A program made the position numbers and the translations under genes. A DNA stretch of 64,000 nt from Tubiluchus corallicola (taxonomy: Eukaryota; Priapulida; Priapulimorpha; Priapulimorphida; Tubiluchidae): the NCBI GenBank assembly GCA_030141605.1, contig JAQGDQ010000395.1, forward strand, positions 142,501 through 206,500, read 5' to 3'. Positions 47,491 to 57,825 of this stretch are shown here, piece by piece. Position 1 is the stretch's first letter. Every line of letters starts with the position of its first letter. A model generated the notes under the pieces. It was not told the DNA's origin. It was given only the letters and a program-made list of their open reading frames with translations, and ran no database searches.

Positions 47491-47803
47491 TTAACCCTTT
47501 TAGTCCCAAATTATTTTTTTAATAAGAAATATTGGTTCTTTTCTTCAATATGTCCATTTTGTTTACACATAATAATTATTTTTTTCTACCTGTGCCCGCG
47601 TGCTAAATATAGCCTGTATCCCACGGGATTCAATGGTTGCTAAACATGATAAAAAGCAAATGCTTTATATTTGGAAATCTGAAGTTTATTCAATACATTC
47701 AATAAAGTCCTGGAATTCTTTGTTATGTTCAAAAAAAATAAAGTCCGACTTTTTTAAAAACACAACAAAAGCAAAAAATGTGCTTCATTTTGCAACTGCT
47801 GAT

Positions 47804-48231
47804 TGTAACGGCAATATGCATAACGACACCTATGTATTGGAAGGTGCTGCCCTCTACGAGTGAGGAGGAAAGGACAGGAGGGGAACAATGGTGGTCGTGT
47901 TTTTTGATCACAGCAATGTTTTTGTCGTTATTGTGTTACATTTAATAACATCGTTTAGTCATAACCGAATTTTGCACCTTGAGAAATTTTAAATCTTGAC
48001 GAAGAGCCAACGATGTGAGTTACATCAATTTAAGTAATTTAATTAAGTTGTGAATTCAATCTCTCAAGTTTGAGAAAGTACTTTGCCAATAAGTTGACTT
48101 CTTTGTAATTACTGAGCTTCAGTTTATCATTTTATTCATTTTCTTACTTGTTAATGTTCTTTTTATTATTCTGTTTAGAATAAACGACTTTGGAGCATGA
48201 ATCAAATAGTGAAGGCTTTCTGTTCACAACA
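47804..48231 (+). repeat. 5' LTR of the BEL/Pao element
   Basis: 428 bp, TG...CA termini (TGTAACGGCA to GTTCACAACA). AATAAA at 48179-48184. No convincing TATA box; the promoter could be initiator-driven. Against the 3' LTR I count two substitutions (near 47907 and 47978) and one AC-to-T difference (near 48080). Confidence 0.95.
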
Positions 48232-49547
48232 GTTTATTATCGGCTCTTCCACCATGGCTGTAGTACACTTCAATATTCTATCATTATTTGCGAATAAATC
48301 TATTTGTTATGCCAGTGTTACGAGAAACAGTATTATAGTCGACGAAGAGGCCAGATACCAGAGAACCTGGTGGCATAATTTTGGACAATAGATCATTGCC
48401 TGAAAAGACAATAATCGTCAGTAAAAAGCTGTCTAAGCCTTGAAAATTACTCTTCCAGCAACATTTTACAGGCAGTCCTAGTAACCTGCTTCACTGTCCA
48501 GACGAACAGCCAATCAGCATCTTACACACCGGTGCGACGTAGTAAATGTAGTGAATGCCGTACAGCGAGCAACCAATCAATATCGAACACAAGCCTGTGA
48601 CGCAGGCGACCTTGCAGAGGTCAGGAAGAAACGTACTCTGGGCGAACCTGACTCCCAGTGAACCTTCATCGAGCTACAGCGCACGCGATTGTCTTCGAAT
48701 GATATACAGCTTCAACTAAGGAGCCCTGGGAACTAGTAACATGAACCGCAACAGATACGGCGAATGTAAACAGACCTGCTGGAATCCAGCCAAGTAGTAA
48801 ACTCCCACGCTGCCGTGCATCAGCTGATCTAATCGAAGCAAGTTAAAGATATGGTACTTATTGTGTACAGTTTATTGAAGTTCGAAAATATGATATTATG
48901 CAATGTTTGCGTTGTGTCAAATGTTTTCAGTGAACAACTCTGAATCGACTGCTCATTTTGACAAAATTTACACCGTGCTGTACCTGCTTAAAAAATTCGA
49001 AAATCTACTAAGTTACCCAACATAATCTACAATGCGTAATCAAGCATTATCCTAAGCCTGTGAAAGCTCAACAGAAAGCATGGTTGAATGTTGAACTAAT
49101 TTGCAATATGGGGTTTAATTTAATAATTACGTTTTCTTTAATCGGTATAACATTAATACATGGTAAGTGAACTGCTGCTATACCAAGCCACGATTTATGT
49201 TAAAGTGTGAGATCTGTGGTAAAGTTCTTGTCTACATATTAAGGCCATAGGTTTGCTGATACACGGTGTCTGTATGTATGTATGTTTACCGGCACGTAGA
49301 ATCCGGGTATTTAATGACAGTTTGAATAATTTTGGTGAAACTTAGTATTTATGCCTCATATTTAAGCGTCTGATAAGTTTTAAGTACAAATAGCAACTAT
49401 AGCTTTAGAATGATACATATACATTTAAGTACAATAGGATTGTAATTTTAATGCTTATGTAGTGTGTATCATATAGCTTATGTTAATGTTGCTTGGTAAC
49501 AAAGCAGAATGAGCAGGTTTTAAGTGCACAACGTCAACAGACAAAAT
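48232..49547 (+). other. leader of the BEL/Pao element
   Basis: 1,316 nt between the 5' LTR and the first Gag ATG. No obvious canonical primer-binding site immediately after the LTR (GTTTATTATCGGCTCTTCCA). A TGGCTGTAGTACAC at 48255 and a TGGTGGCATAATTTTGG near 48369 are candidates only by their TGG start. Short AUG frames upstream (for example from 48197) could act as uORFs. No other coding region. Confidence 0.6.
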
Positions 49548-50429
49548 ATGGAAAAGGATCTCTTCAAGCCAAAAGCTGATCTCTCAGCCGAGGCAATTGG
49601 CTTCGAAAAGTCAGTTGAACAAGGCGACAAGGAGCAAACATTAGCGGGTGACGATTGCCCAGCATATTTACAGGAATGCAAAAAAAGACTAAGTACGCAG
49701 CAGGGTCGATTAACAAAAAAGATAAATTACTTGATGAAAAATCTACACGAATGGAAGCAAGATGAGCTCCTTTTAAAGCAAGCTGAATTAGAAAATATCG
49801 TTACAGACTACAAAAATTTCTTTGAAGATTGTTACGCAGCTGTTAGGGAATGTAATGGAACCCCTGATGAGATTGCTAAGATGCGAGAGGGATATAAATT
49901 TGTCATGGGAAACGTTAATGAAATGCACGCAAAAATAAATTCTTGTCTAAAACCCATCCAGGATGAACACGACCAGTCACATAGTAAAGACAACCATTCC
50001 ATTGCTGGGAGTAGCGAAAAGCTCAGCTATAAAAGCATAAGCAGTGTTGCCAGTGCACGGGCCATGGTAGCAGCAAAAAGAGCCGCTTTACAAGCAAAGG
50101 CATCCATCATGGAAAAGATGAGAAACCTTGAGCTTTGTGAATATCAGAGAAGAGCAAAGGCAGAAAAGGAGCAGCGATTGTATCAAATGAAAATGAGCGA
50201 ATTGGAAGAACAAGCTGAAATTAAAATGCTGGAAGCTGAAGAAAGGGTGCTCGCCAAGTTTGAAGTCGATGAGAAAGTAGAAGAAGAAGAAAAGAAGGAA
50301 CTCCCATCTTTGCTTGCATATAAAAGGGATGAGACAAAGCGGTGGGTTGAAATGTGTGAAGAAGCAGTGAGACAGCCAAATCATTCATCTCAAGGAAGTG
50401 CACCAATCTCAACACGATGTTGTGGTTGA
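49548..50429 (+). CDS. BEL/Pao Gag N-terminal ORF
   Basis: 293 codons from the ATG at 49548; an in-frame TAA at 49521 blocks any much earlier start. The protein is highly charged. Residues about 35-110 form a predicted helical coiled-coil region (Lys/Glu/Leu-rich, with the ECKKRLSTQQGRL and YKNFFEDC stretches). A Ser-rich linker follows around residues 140-165. A second long Lys/Glu/Arg/Ala-rich helix lies at about 168-270 (AMVAAKRAALQAKA, EEQAEIKMLEAEER). These are the two coiled coils found upstream of the DUF1759 core in BEL/Pao Gag proteins. The Gag core itself lies in the next ORF in the +1 frame. The ORF ends with TGA at 50427-50429, inside a 59 nt zone where both frames are open. Either programmed +1 shifting joins them or an indel has split one ancestral ORF. 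Confidence 0.85.
   Translation: MEKDLFKPKADLSAEAIGFEKSVEQGDKEQTLAGDDCPAYLQECKKRLSTQQGRLTKKINYLMKNLHEWKQDELLLKQAELENIVTDYKNFFEDCYAAVRECNGTPDEIAKMREGYKFVMGNVNEMHAKINSCLKPIQDEHDQSHSKDNHSIAGSSEKLSYKSISSVASARAMVAAKRAALQAKASIMEKMRNLELCEYQRRAKAEKEQRLYQMKMSELEEQAEIKMLEAEERVLAKFEVDEKVEEEEKKELPSLLAYKRDETKRWVEMCEEAVRQPNHSSQGSAPISTRCCG
50371..50429 (+). promoter_or_regulatory. Gag / Gag-Pol overlap, possible +1 frameshift zone
   Basis: 59 nt in which the Gag N-terminal frame and the Pol frame are both open; the Pol frame is +1 (equivalently -2). The Gag frame ends GGT-TGA-C. A +1 slip at a stop codon preceded by a slow decoding step, as in antizyme mRNAs, is one possible mechanism. No known Ty1 or Ty3 slip heptamer is present. 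A one-base insertion or deletion in this poorly conserved linker is the simpler alternative. Confidence 0.45.
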
Positions 50430-53400
50430 CAATAGATGTGACGATGTATGTCATGCTCACAGCGAAGGAAACAAAACACACACAGGAGAAATAAGTCGGC
50501 AAATAAATTCTGAAAGTGCAAGCTTGCCTAAGGTGGAGATGATGTATTTTGATGGAGACCCATTAAAGTTTCATCTGTTTATGAAGACTTTTGAACATGC
50601 AGTAGAGAGAGTTTCTGTAGATAGTCATGCCAATCTTCTGCGCTTACTACTTTATTGTACAGGAAGAGCAAGAAAGGTGGTGGAAAGCTGCTTGCTCATG
50701 CCTCCTAATGAGGCCTACGCAAAGGCGAAGAAGATGCTTTATGAGCGGTTTGGGAATTCTTACAACATAGTTGAATCTTGGCTAACACAGATTAGAGAAA
50801 CGAAGGCTGTTAAGGGCCGAGAAGAATTAATGCATTTTGCAGATGACTTGAGAATGGCTCAAGGAATACTGGCCAGTATTAACAAAAGAGAAGAAATAAA
50901 TAACCAAACAAATCTTTTGTGTATACTTGAGAAACTCCCAATTTATCTCCAAACAAGGTGGAAGACAGAGGCATATAAAATTAGAATGAGCCAAGAAAGG
51001 AGTCCAACGATTGATGATGTAGTTCATTTTGTGGAAACAGCAGCTTTAGAGGCAAATGATCCAGTTTTTGGGAATTTAGGATATATCGACCGAGAAAGAA
51101 AGGAAACCCAGAAACTCACAACAAGAAAGGATGCTAAAGCAAGTTACCAAACAAGTTTTTTATCTAAAATAGCAGGCGAATCGAAGAGATCTACGTGTAG
51201 CATTTGCACTGGTGAACACTTTATAACTGAATGTGCAGACTTTAATGCCATAAAGCCTGAAGAAAGACTGGAGCTAGCCAGAGAGAAGAGACTTTGCTTT
51301 AAATGTTTAAAGCCCAATCATAGCAGCTATGAGTGTCGTATGAGCAAAAGATGCAATGTCTGTCAAAGAAGCCATTCCACTTTCTTACACCTGAGTAAAT
51401 TTAAGCAAGGCAGGCAGGATGATGAAGATAGCGATATGAGAGAAGCTAGCAGCAAGTGTTCTGTCCAAAATGGTTATGTTGAAAGATATACAGTGCGCAA
51501 AAGGATTATTTTACCCGTTGTAAAGGTTCTTGTACAATCTCAAAAACAAAGAATGCCACTCGAGACTCTGGCTTTCTTGGATTCAGGTAGCACAAATACA
51601 TTTTGCACTGAGGAGCTAGCCGCTAAATTGGGCGTAGATGGAAAGGATGTTGCCTTATCACTGACTACTTTGGAAAGGGAAAATAGCGAATTTACAGCCA
51701 AGGTGGTGAGTTTGCAAGTGATGAGCATGGAAAAAGATGAATGCATAACGCTTCCTGAAGTGTACACCAGACCTTCGCTAAGATTAAAGGGAGAAACTCT
51801 GCCAGAATTGAAAGACCTAAAAAAATGGCCACACTTGCAGGACATACCATTGACCTCTGGCAGTTTTGGAGAACCTGAAGTGGGGCTTTTGATTGGTCAG
51901 GATGTGCCTATCGCGATGATTCCATTAGAGGTCAGAACAGGGCCACGAGGAGCTCCTTGGGCATCCAGGACTATACTAGGGTGGGCTCTTAATGGGCCAA
52001 TAGGGTACACAAGCAGCAAAGCAATCATCAGTAACTATGTCCAAGCCACTGCTGATCTTGACAGCATTGTCGCCCAGTTTTGGCAGATGGAAATGTGTGA
52101 AGACGAAAATCATTATTCCAAAGAAGATGTCAAGGTGATCAAATTGTGGGAGGATTCAGTAACCCTAACTGAGGATAATCACTATCAATTGCCTATACCA
52201 TTCCGAAGTGAGAATCCTGAGCTTCCAAACAATTTACCTGTGGTACAGTCTATGCTGCAGGGGCTCAAGAACAAGTTACAAAGGGACAATGCATTGCTAG
52301 AGAAGTATACTGCAGAAATCTCAAATATGCTGAATAAGGGTTATGCTGAGGAAATAAATGCCAAAGGTGTTAATGGAAGACCTGGAAAGATATGGTATTT
52401 GCCCCATTTTGCAGTCAGAAATACAAACAAACCAGATAAAACGAGAATCGTCTTTAATTGTGCAGTTCAATTCGCAGGTACTACTCTAAATAGGAACGTT
52501 ATGCAGGGTCCTGTTTTAACAAATAAACTGATCGGTGTTTTGCTTAGATTTAGAGAAAACCAAATAGCTTTGATGGCTGATATTGAATGCATGTTTCACC
52601 AAGTGAAGGTGCCTGCAGAGGATCGCGATGTCCTTAGATTTTTATGGTGGGAAAATGGTTGTTTAAACACGGAACCAAAGGTCTACAGAATGACTGTTCA
52701 CACATTCGGTGGAATATGGTGTCCAAGTGTTGCAGCCTTTGCACTCCAAAGCGTTGCAAAGCATAACCGGCATTTGTATGATGAAAACATAATTCAGACA
52801 CTGCTGAAAGACTTCTATGTTGACGATTACCTAACCTCAATTGTAAATGAAGAGAAAGCCAAGCACATGCGTCAAAAACTGACTGATCTATTGGCTCGAG
52901 GTGGCTTTCGTTTAACTAAGTGGTGCAGCAACAGTAGAAGTGTCCTTGAGTTCATCCCAGAAGAGGAGCGGGGCAAAGGTGTTAAGAATCTGGATCTAGA
53001 AGCACATACTTTGCCAGTAGAAAGGGCCTTAGGAATTTTCTGGGACATGGAAATTGATCAGTTCAAAATCCATGTAAACCAAAGACAAAAACCATTGACT
53101 CGCCGTGGCCTACTAAGTGTGGTGTCATCAGTTTATGATCCTGCAGGCATAATTTCTCCCTTTGTTCTACGTGCCAAGCTTATGTTCCAGGAAGAAACCC
53201 GCCTAAGAAAGGCATGGGATGAACCCCTGGAAGAGCACACTGCCAGAAAATGGAAAGTTTGGCAAGAAGAGCTTATGACACTGGAAAACATGAAGGTAGC
53301 TCGTTGCTTGAAACCAGAGCATTTTGGGACCGTAAATAACACTCAATTGCATCATTTTAGTGATGCATCAGAAGTTGCCTTTGGAACAGTGTCCTACGTG

Positions 53401-55392
53401 CGATTCGAGAACAACGATGGAAAAGTACATGTCTCCTTCATCTTGGGCAAATCACGCTTGGCACCTATGAGGGGTATGACAATTCCCAGACTGGAGCTTT
53501 CTGCAGCCATGCTATCAGCTAGAGTAGATCACATGTTACGACAGGAATTTAACATGCACATTGATGAATCCATATTCTGGACGGACAGCTCAATAGTATT
53601 AGGCTACTTGAATAATGAAGTTGCAAGGTATAAAACCTTTGTTGCCAATCGTTTGGCTGTCATTCAGGAACTAACTTCACCACAACAATGGCATCACCTA
53701 CCAGGAGCAGACAATCCAGCAGATGATGCAACAAGGGGAATTGCAGCATTAGATCTGGTGAAGGAAAGCAGGTGGATAAATGGCCCCACATTTCTGAAAG
53801 GCAAGCGAGAGCAATGGCCAAAGATCGGTGATAGTATCAAAGGCAAAGATGTCTCAGATGATTCTGAAATTAAGAAAAGTCCTATGGTGGTCTACACGTC
53901 TAAAGCAGTAGAAAAGGATGATAATGTCATCGACAAGTTGTGTGAGCATTATTCAAATCTGCATCGGCTAAAAAGATGTGTAGCTTATCTCCTACGTCTG
54001 AAACGATTGTTGAGAGACAAAGTACTTAAGAGAGTCCGTACTATGTCAAAGCACGCTGCCCTTTCTTTGAAGGAACTAATGGAGGCTGAGGAAGAAATCA
54101 TTAGACATGTGCAGTACATACACTTCAAAGAAGAGCTCACGGGACAGAATGTACTCAAAACCAGTCATTTGTATCAATTGGACCCTCAGAAATCAGATAA
54201 AGGCATATTGGTAGTTGGAGGCAGACTAGCCAAAGCTCCTTTAGCTGAACAAGCTAAGCACCCAATAATACTGCCAAAAGACCATGTTTTTTCTCGCCTA
54301 GTTGTCCGACACTACCATGAGGAAAACTGCCATGCTGGATGCAATTACACTATGTCTGTAGTCAGAGGCAAGTTTTGGATCATTGGACTGAGAACTATCG
54401 CAAGAAAGGTTATAAAGGACTGTCGCAGGTGCAGACATTTGTATGCACCCACGCTGGGCCAAAAGATGGCTGACTTACCCAGCGATAGGGTTTCAAGAGA
54501 TTCAGTATTCTCAGTGGGGGTAGATTGTTTTGGGCCCTTTTGGGTAAAGAGAGGGCGCACATCTGCTAAGAGATATGGATGTTTATTTACGTGCATGGCA
54601 GTGCGATCTATTCATCTAGAAGTTCTTTTTGACATGACCACTGATAGCTTTGTTAATGCCCTCTTCCGATTTATTAGCAGGAGGGGAAAGCCAAATGTGA
54701 TCAGGTCGGACCATGGGACAAACATAGTTGGAGCAGACAGGGAGCTTCAAAAAGCTATGTTAGGCTGGAACCATCAGAACATCACTAGTCAGCTACATCA
54801 ACGTAACATAGAGTGGGAGTACAATCCACCAGCTGCTTCACACATGGGAGGTTGTTGGGAAAGGATGATAAGATCAGTCAGAAGGATATTGGTCCACCTT
54901 TTAGATGGACAGACCCTTGATGATGAAGGATTATCCACTGTATTCTGTTTAACGGAGGCAATAATTAATGGAAGGCCGTTAACGCCGATTTCAGATGATC
55001 CAAAGGATGCAGAACCATTGACACCAAATCATCTGCTTTTAGCTCACAATGCTGCCTCACTGCCACAAGGAGTGTTTTCTGACTCTGATCGTTACAGACG
55101 CAACTGGCGACACATTCAACACTTAGTGAATGTCTTTTGGAGCAGATGGACCAGAGAGTACTTGTCATCCTTACAGCAACGGAACAAGTGGACTGTGCCA
55201 AAAAGAAATCTCAAAGTCAATGATGTGGTGCTTGTGAAGGAGACCACACCCAGAAATCTGTGGCCACTGGGCAAGGTAGAGCAAGTTCATGTAGGCGAAG
55301 ATGGGTTAGTGAGAAGTGCTACACTTAAAGTGAAAGCTGGATTTTTAGAGCGCCCCATTCACAAGCTCTGTCTTCTAGAGGGTGCCGACTAA
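50398..55392 (+). CDS. BEL/Pao Gag core-Pol polyprotein
   Basis: Frame open from 50371 (TGA at 50368) to TAA at 55390-55392; residues are numbered here from codon 50398, and the first ATG is codon 48 (50539). Gag core of DUF1759 type at about 45-215. Three Cys/His knuckles start at C267, C300 and C319. Aspartic protease at about 370-520 with active site DSGS at D395. RT at about 650-900: first Asp D728 in ADIECMFHQVK, and YVDD at 807-810. RNase H: D989, E1033, D1063, D1109. Integrase: H2C2 zinc finger (H1307, H1312, C1342, C1345), then D1376, D1438 and E1488, giving a D-D49-E spacing. DUF5641-like end at about 1570-1660. All catalytic residues are present. No ATG lies at the start of the frame, so it is probably made as a Gag-Pol fusion by frameshifting. 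Confidence 0.95.
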   Translation: MHQSQHDVVVDNRCDDVCHAHSEGNKTHTGEISRQINSESASLPKVEMMYFDGDPLKFHLFMKTFEHAVERVSVDSHANLLRLLLYCTGRARKVVESCLLMPPNEAYAKAKKMLYERFGNSYNIVESWLTQIRETKAVKGREELMHFADDLRMAQGILASINKREEINNQTNLLCILEKLPIYLQTRWKTEAYKIRMSQERSPTIDDVVHFVETAALEANDPVFGNLGYIDRERKETQKLTTRKDAKASYQTSFLSKIAGESKRSTCSICTGEHFITECADFNAIKPEERLELAREKRLCFKCLKPNHSSYECRMSKRCNVCQRSHSTFLHLSKFKQGRQDDEDSDMREASSKCSVQNGYVERYTVRKRIILPVVKVLVQSQKQRMPLETLAFLDSGSTNTFCTEELAAKLGVDGKDVALSLTTLERENSEFTAKVVSLQVMSMEKDECITLPEVYTRPSLRLKGETLPELKDLKKWPHLQDIPLTSGSFGEPEVGLLIGQDVPIAMIPLEVRTGPRGAPWASRTILGWALNGPIGYTSSKAIISNYVQATADLDSIVAQFWQMEMCEDENHYSKEDVKVIKLWEDSVTLTEDNHYQLPIPFRSENPELPNNLPVVQSMLQGLKNKLQRDNALLEKYTAEISNMLNKGYAEEINAKGVNGRPGKIWYLPHFAVRNTNKPDKTRIVFNCAVQFAGTTLNRNVMQGPVLTNKLIGVLLRFRENQIALMADIECMFHQVKVPAEDRDVLRFLWWENGCLNTEPKVYRMTVHTFGGIWCPSVAAFALQSVAKHNRHLYDENIIQTLLKDFYVDDYLTSIVNEEKAKHMRQKLTDLLARGGFRLTKWCSNSRSVLEFIPEEERGKGVKNLDLEAHTLPVERALGIFWDMEIDQFKIHVNQRQKPLTRRGLLSVVSSVYDPAGIISPFVLRAKLMFQEETRLRKAWDEPLEEHTARKWKVWQEELMTLENMKVARCLKPEHFGTVNNTQLHHFSDASEVAFGTVSYVRFENNDGKVHVSFILGKSRLAPMRGMTIPRLELSAAMLSARVDHMLRQEFNMHIDESIFWTDSSIVLGYLNNEVARYKTFVANRLAVIQELTSPQQWHHLPGADNPADDATRGIAALDLVKESRWINGPTFLKGKREQWPKIGDSIKGKDVSDDSEIKKSPMVVYTSKAVEKDDNVIDKLCEHYSNLHRLKRCVAYLLRLKRLLRDKVLKRVRTMSKHAALSLKELMEAEEEIIRHVQYIHFKEELTGQNVLKTSHLYQLDPQKSDKGILVVGGRLAKAPLAEQAKHPIILPKDHVFSRLVVRHYHEENCHAGCNYTMSVVRGKFWIIGLRTIARKVIKDCRRCRHLYAPTLGQKMADLPSDRVSRDSVFSVGVDCFGPFWVKRGRTSAKRYGCLFTCMAVRSIHLEVLFDMTTDSFVNALFRFISRRGKPNVIRSDHGTNIVGADRELQKAMLGWNHQNITSQLHQRNIEWEYNPPAASHMGGCWERMIRSVRRILVHLLDGQTLDDEGLSTVFCLTEAIINGRPLTPISDDPKDAEPLTPNHLLLAHNAASLPQGVFSDSDRYRRNWRHIQHLVNVFWSRWTREYLSSLQQRNKWTVPKRNLKVNDVVLVKETTPRNLWPLGKVEQVHVGEDGLVRSATLKVKAGFLERPIHKLCLLEGAD

Positions 55393-55439
55393 CTGCTTAC
55401 TGGAAATTTTTGGTAAAATGCTTTGTGACTTCGCATTTT

Positions 55440-55449
55440 AGAGGGGGAG
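55440..55449 (+). other. polypurine tract
   Basis: AGAGGGGGAG directly before the TG of the 3' LTR, at the standard position for plus-strand DNA priming in an LTR retrotransposon. Confidence 0.88.
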
Positions 55450-55876
55450 TGTAACGGCAATATGCATAACGACACCTATGTATTGGAAGGTGCTGCCCTC
55501 TACGAGTGAGGAGGAAAGGACAGGAGGGGAACAATGGTGGTCGTGTTTTTTTATCACAGCAATGTTTTTGTCGTTATTGTGTTACATTTAATAACATCGT
55601 TTAGTCATAACCGAATTTTGTACCTTGAGAAATTTTAAATCTTGACGAAGAGCCAACGATGTGAGTTACATCAATTTAAGTAATTTAATTAAGTTGTGAA
55701 TTCAATCTCTCAAGTTTGAGAAAGTTTTTGCCAATAAGTTGACTTCTTTGTAATTACTGAGCTTCAGTTTATCATTTTATTCATTTTCTTACTTGTTAAT
55801 GTTCTTTTTATTATTCTGTTTAGAATAAACGACTTTGGAGCATGAATCAAATAGTGAAGGCTTTCTGTTCACAACA
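55450..55876 (+). repeat. 3' LTR of the BEL/Pao element
   Basis: 427 bp, TG...CA termini, AATAAA at 55824-55829. About 99% identical to the 5' LTR. Followed by the target duplication CTGAT. Confidence 0.95.
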
Positions 55877-56148
55877 CTGATAATTTTTTAAAGTATTTAA
55901 GACATTTAGTATGCATGCTATACTGATCTGTACAAAGTCGTCTCTAAACTACTGTACCTTGCGCAGTTTTTTATGCTATGTAGATTTTCTAGTTTGCCAT
56001 TTTATCACCATTTTTAGTCTATTGTTATTGGCTTAAATCAAAATAACTATTAACAGATCAAATAACTCTCAGTTTTAAAATTTTATTAATTTTAAAGGCA
56101 GAAAATATTCTTGTATCCCATGGGATACAACGGGTATGAAAGGGTTAA

Positions 56149-57385
56149 GAATAAAATGCTATAATTCGCATTTCATATTGTGCATTATTTTGTTTGTTAT
56201 CAGTTTGAATTCCTATAAATCTTGTTGTTTGTTAATCTAATCCTATTATCTTTAGTCTTACTGCATCAGCCGCGTTCATGACTTGTTTGAGGTGTTTAAC
56301 CACCGGCAGATTATGATTTTATGGGCCTTAGGCTTGAGCTTGGAACGGGCCTTTTAAATGTTGCTACACTGCTGAGCTGACGTGTTTTTGTGGAGCTCTC
56401 GTCGTTTGTAAGTTTGTTTAATTTTGTGAGTTTTTGCCCACCGATTGTGATAAAAATTATATCTTCTTGATCCTTGAGTTGTATACTAGGACTATATATA
56501 GCGCCAAGCTGCTCGAAATCTTTTGGACACGTATCCTAACGATTTAGAGACACCTTTTGTAGAAAAGTTAGTACACTTCCAATCGTTTATCCAGAAATGT
56601 GACCAAACTTGCAACGGCAGCATTGAACTACAGATGTATCGGCAAATTGTTTCCAATAACCTTCTGTCAAATTCGGAAACTGAAATTTTGAACTTAAACT
56701 TAAACTGTGTAAACGTGAATTGTGTAAACTTAAATTGTGTAAACTTGAATTGTGTAAATTTGATCTGTGTAAACCCGATTTGAAATATAGTGACTGACTT
56801 TTGAAAAAAAAAATTTTTTCGTTTTATCTTGCGGGGCCCCTTTTGATCCCGGGCCTTAGGCTTCAGCCTATTCAGCCTATAGGGCTATCCGCTACAGTGT
56901 TTAACAGTAGGTTTTAGTAGTATAAAACATGTTCCTACATGCACGTTTTACATTTCCTGGTTGACTGGTTCTTGTTAAACTTTTACTGCCACATTGCATG
57001 TGTACTTCAACTGATTACTTAGATGAACACTGAATCCCTGCATCAGAGTTAATTACATTATAATTACATAGCAAGATCCATAAATCAACAAGCCCAGAGC
57101 TTTGCATGCGGGAATCATAACGGAGCAACAAAATCCCCCCGTATTACACTCGCATGCCGTCTGCGGATTAGCCTAATATTATGACTGCTCAGGAAATCAT
57201 TATGGACAGGCAGTTAGGAACGAAAACGACCATCGAGCTTGTCAAAACTTGGCAAGCAGGTTTGCTTAATAACCGCCAATTTATCAAAAAAGGTGTGGAA
57301 TCGTCTGAGCGAGGCGATTTGTCAACGCGCTTAGCGACAAAATGTCACATACAGCGAAAATTTCATAACAGAATTTTAACAACCG
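56149..57385. other. gene-free stretch with a 15 bp repeat
   Basis: At about 56692-56780 a 15 bp unit (AACTTGAATTGTGTA-like) is repeated about six times. GCCTTAGGCTT words near 56328 and 56855 flank GC-richer patches. A 78-codon frame at 57181-57417 has no motif. Confidence 0.45.
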
Positions 57386-57463
57386 CGCAGCCCGTAAGAA
57401 GTTGCAGTTACTGCTAGTCAAGAAACGCAGCCCGTAAGAAGTTGCAGTTACTGCTAGTCAAGT
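57386..57463. repeat. 40 bp direct duplication
   Basis: CGCAGCCCGTAAGAAGTTGC through GCTAGTCAAG occurs at 57386 and again at 57426 with no mismatch over about 38 bp, indicating a recent duplication. Confidence 0.93.
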
Positions 57464-57825
57464 AAGCTGTTCTATCGAATTGGTTGTTTGATAAGCTTTA
57501 TGACATTTTTGTAGCCGTTTAGTTTAATTTCTGTTGACGTCGACAAGCGTTGAAACATGTTAAACGTTTCCACACGCCCACGTTTGATCGAGTTCACAAA
57601 TTTACAAAAAATACCTTTGCTAAAGGTCACACAGTCAACGTGCGTAATGAAGAATGGTGGGGGGGGGGGACAAAATGAGATTAACGGATCTTGAATTTAA
57701 CAAAAAAAGACATGCCGACGTGCATTTTTGAGCATAAGCAACTCTTAACATATCTCTTCATTCTCATCTGGAAATCAGGTGATCTTGGTGTCAGCTGATA
57801 GCATCCACCCCCCCCCCCCCTTATA
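57464..57825. other. short flank before the satellite array
   Basis: No gene; a run of G (about 57658-57669) and a run of C (about 57807-57820) face each other across about 150 bp, so they could pair as an inverted repeat. Confidence 0.5.

Larger units (their letters stand above)
47804..55876 (+). mobile_element. BEL/Pao LTR retrotransposon, near-intact
   Basis: 8,073 bp element with LTRs at 47804-48231 and 55450-55876, a perfect 5 bp target duplication CTGAT (47799-47803 and 55877-55881), a long leader, a Gag N-terminal ORF, a long Gag-Pol ORF and a purine-rich tract just before the 3' LTR. The order protease, RT, RNase H, integrase in one ORF, the DUF1759-type Gag core, the Pao-type RNase H and the integrase followed by a DUF5641-like end are diagnostic for BEL/Pao. 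No env-like ORF follows. The ORFs have no internal stops. The only sign against activity is the frame change between the ORFs, which may be natural. Confidence 0.95.
47491..56148. mobile_element. TTAA-flanked piggyBac-like MITE split by the BEL/Pao insertion
   Basis: Outer TTAA at 47491-47494 and 56145-56148, directly followed inward by CCCTTT and, at the other end, AAAGGG. Subterminal motifs TGTATCCCACGGGATTCAA (near 47612) and TGTATCCCATGGGATACAA (near 56112) occur at both ends. Without the 8.07 kb insert and one CTGAT copy the element is about 572 bp. TTAA duplication plus a CCC-type terminus is typical of piggyBac-like non-autonomous elements, but no transposase is present to prove this. 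The two halves are 47495-47803 and 55882-56144. Confidence 0.68.

Noticed and set aside
47600-47863. 87-codon ORF as a transposase remnant
   Set aside because: It runs across the border between the outer TTAA element and the BEL/Pao 5' LTR, so it cannot be an original gene; no transposase motif.
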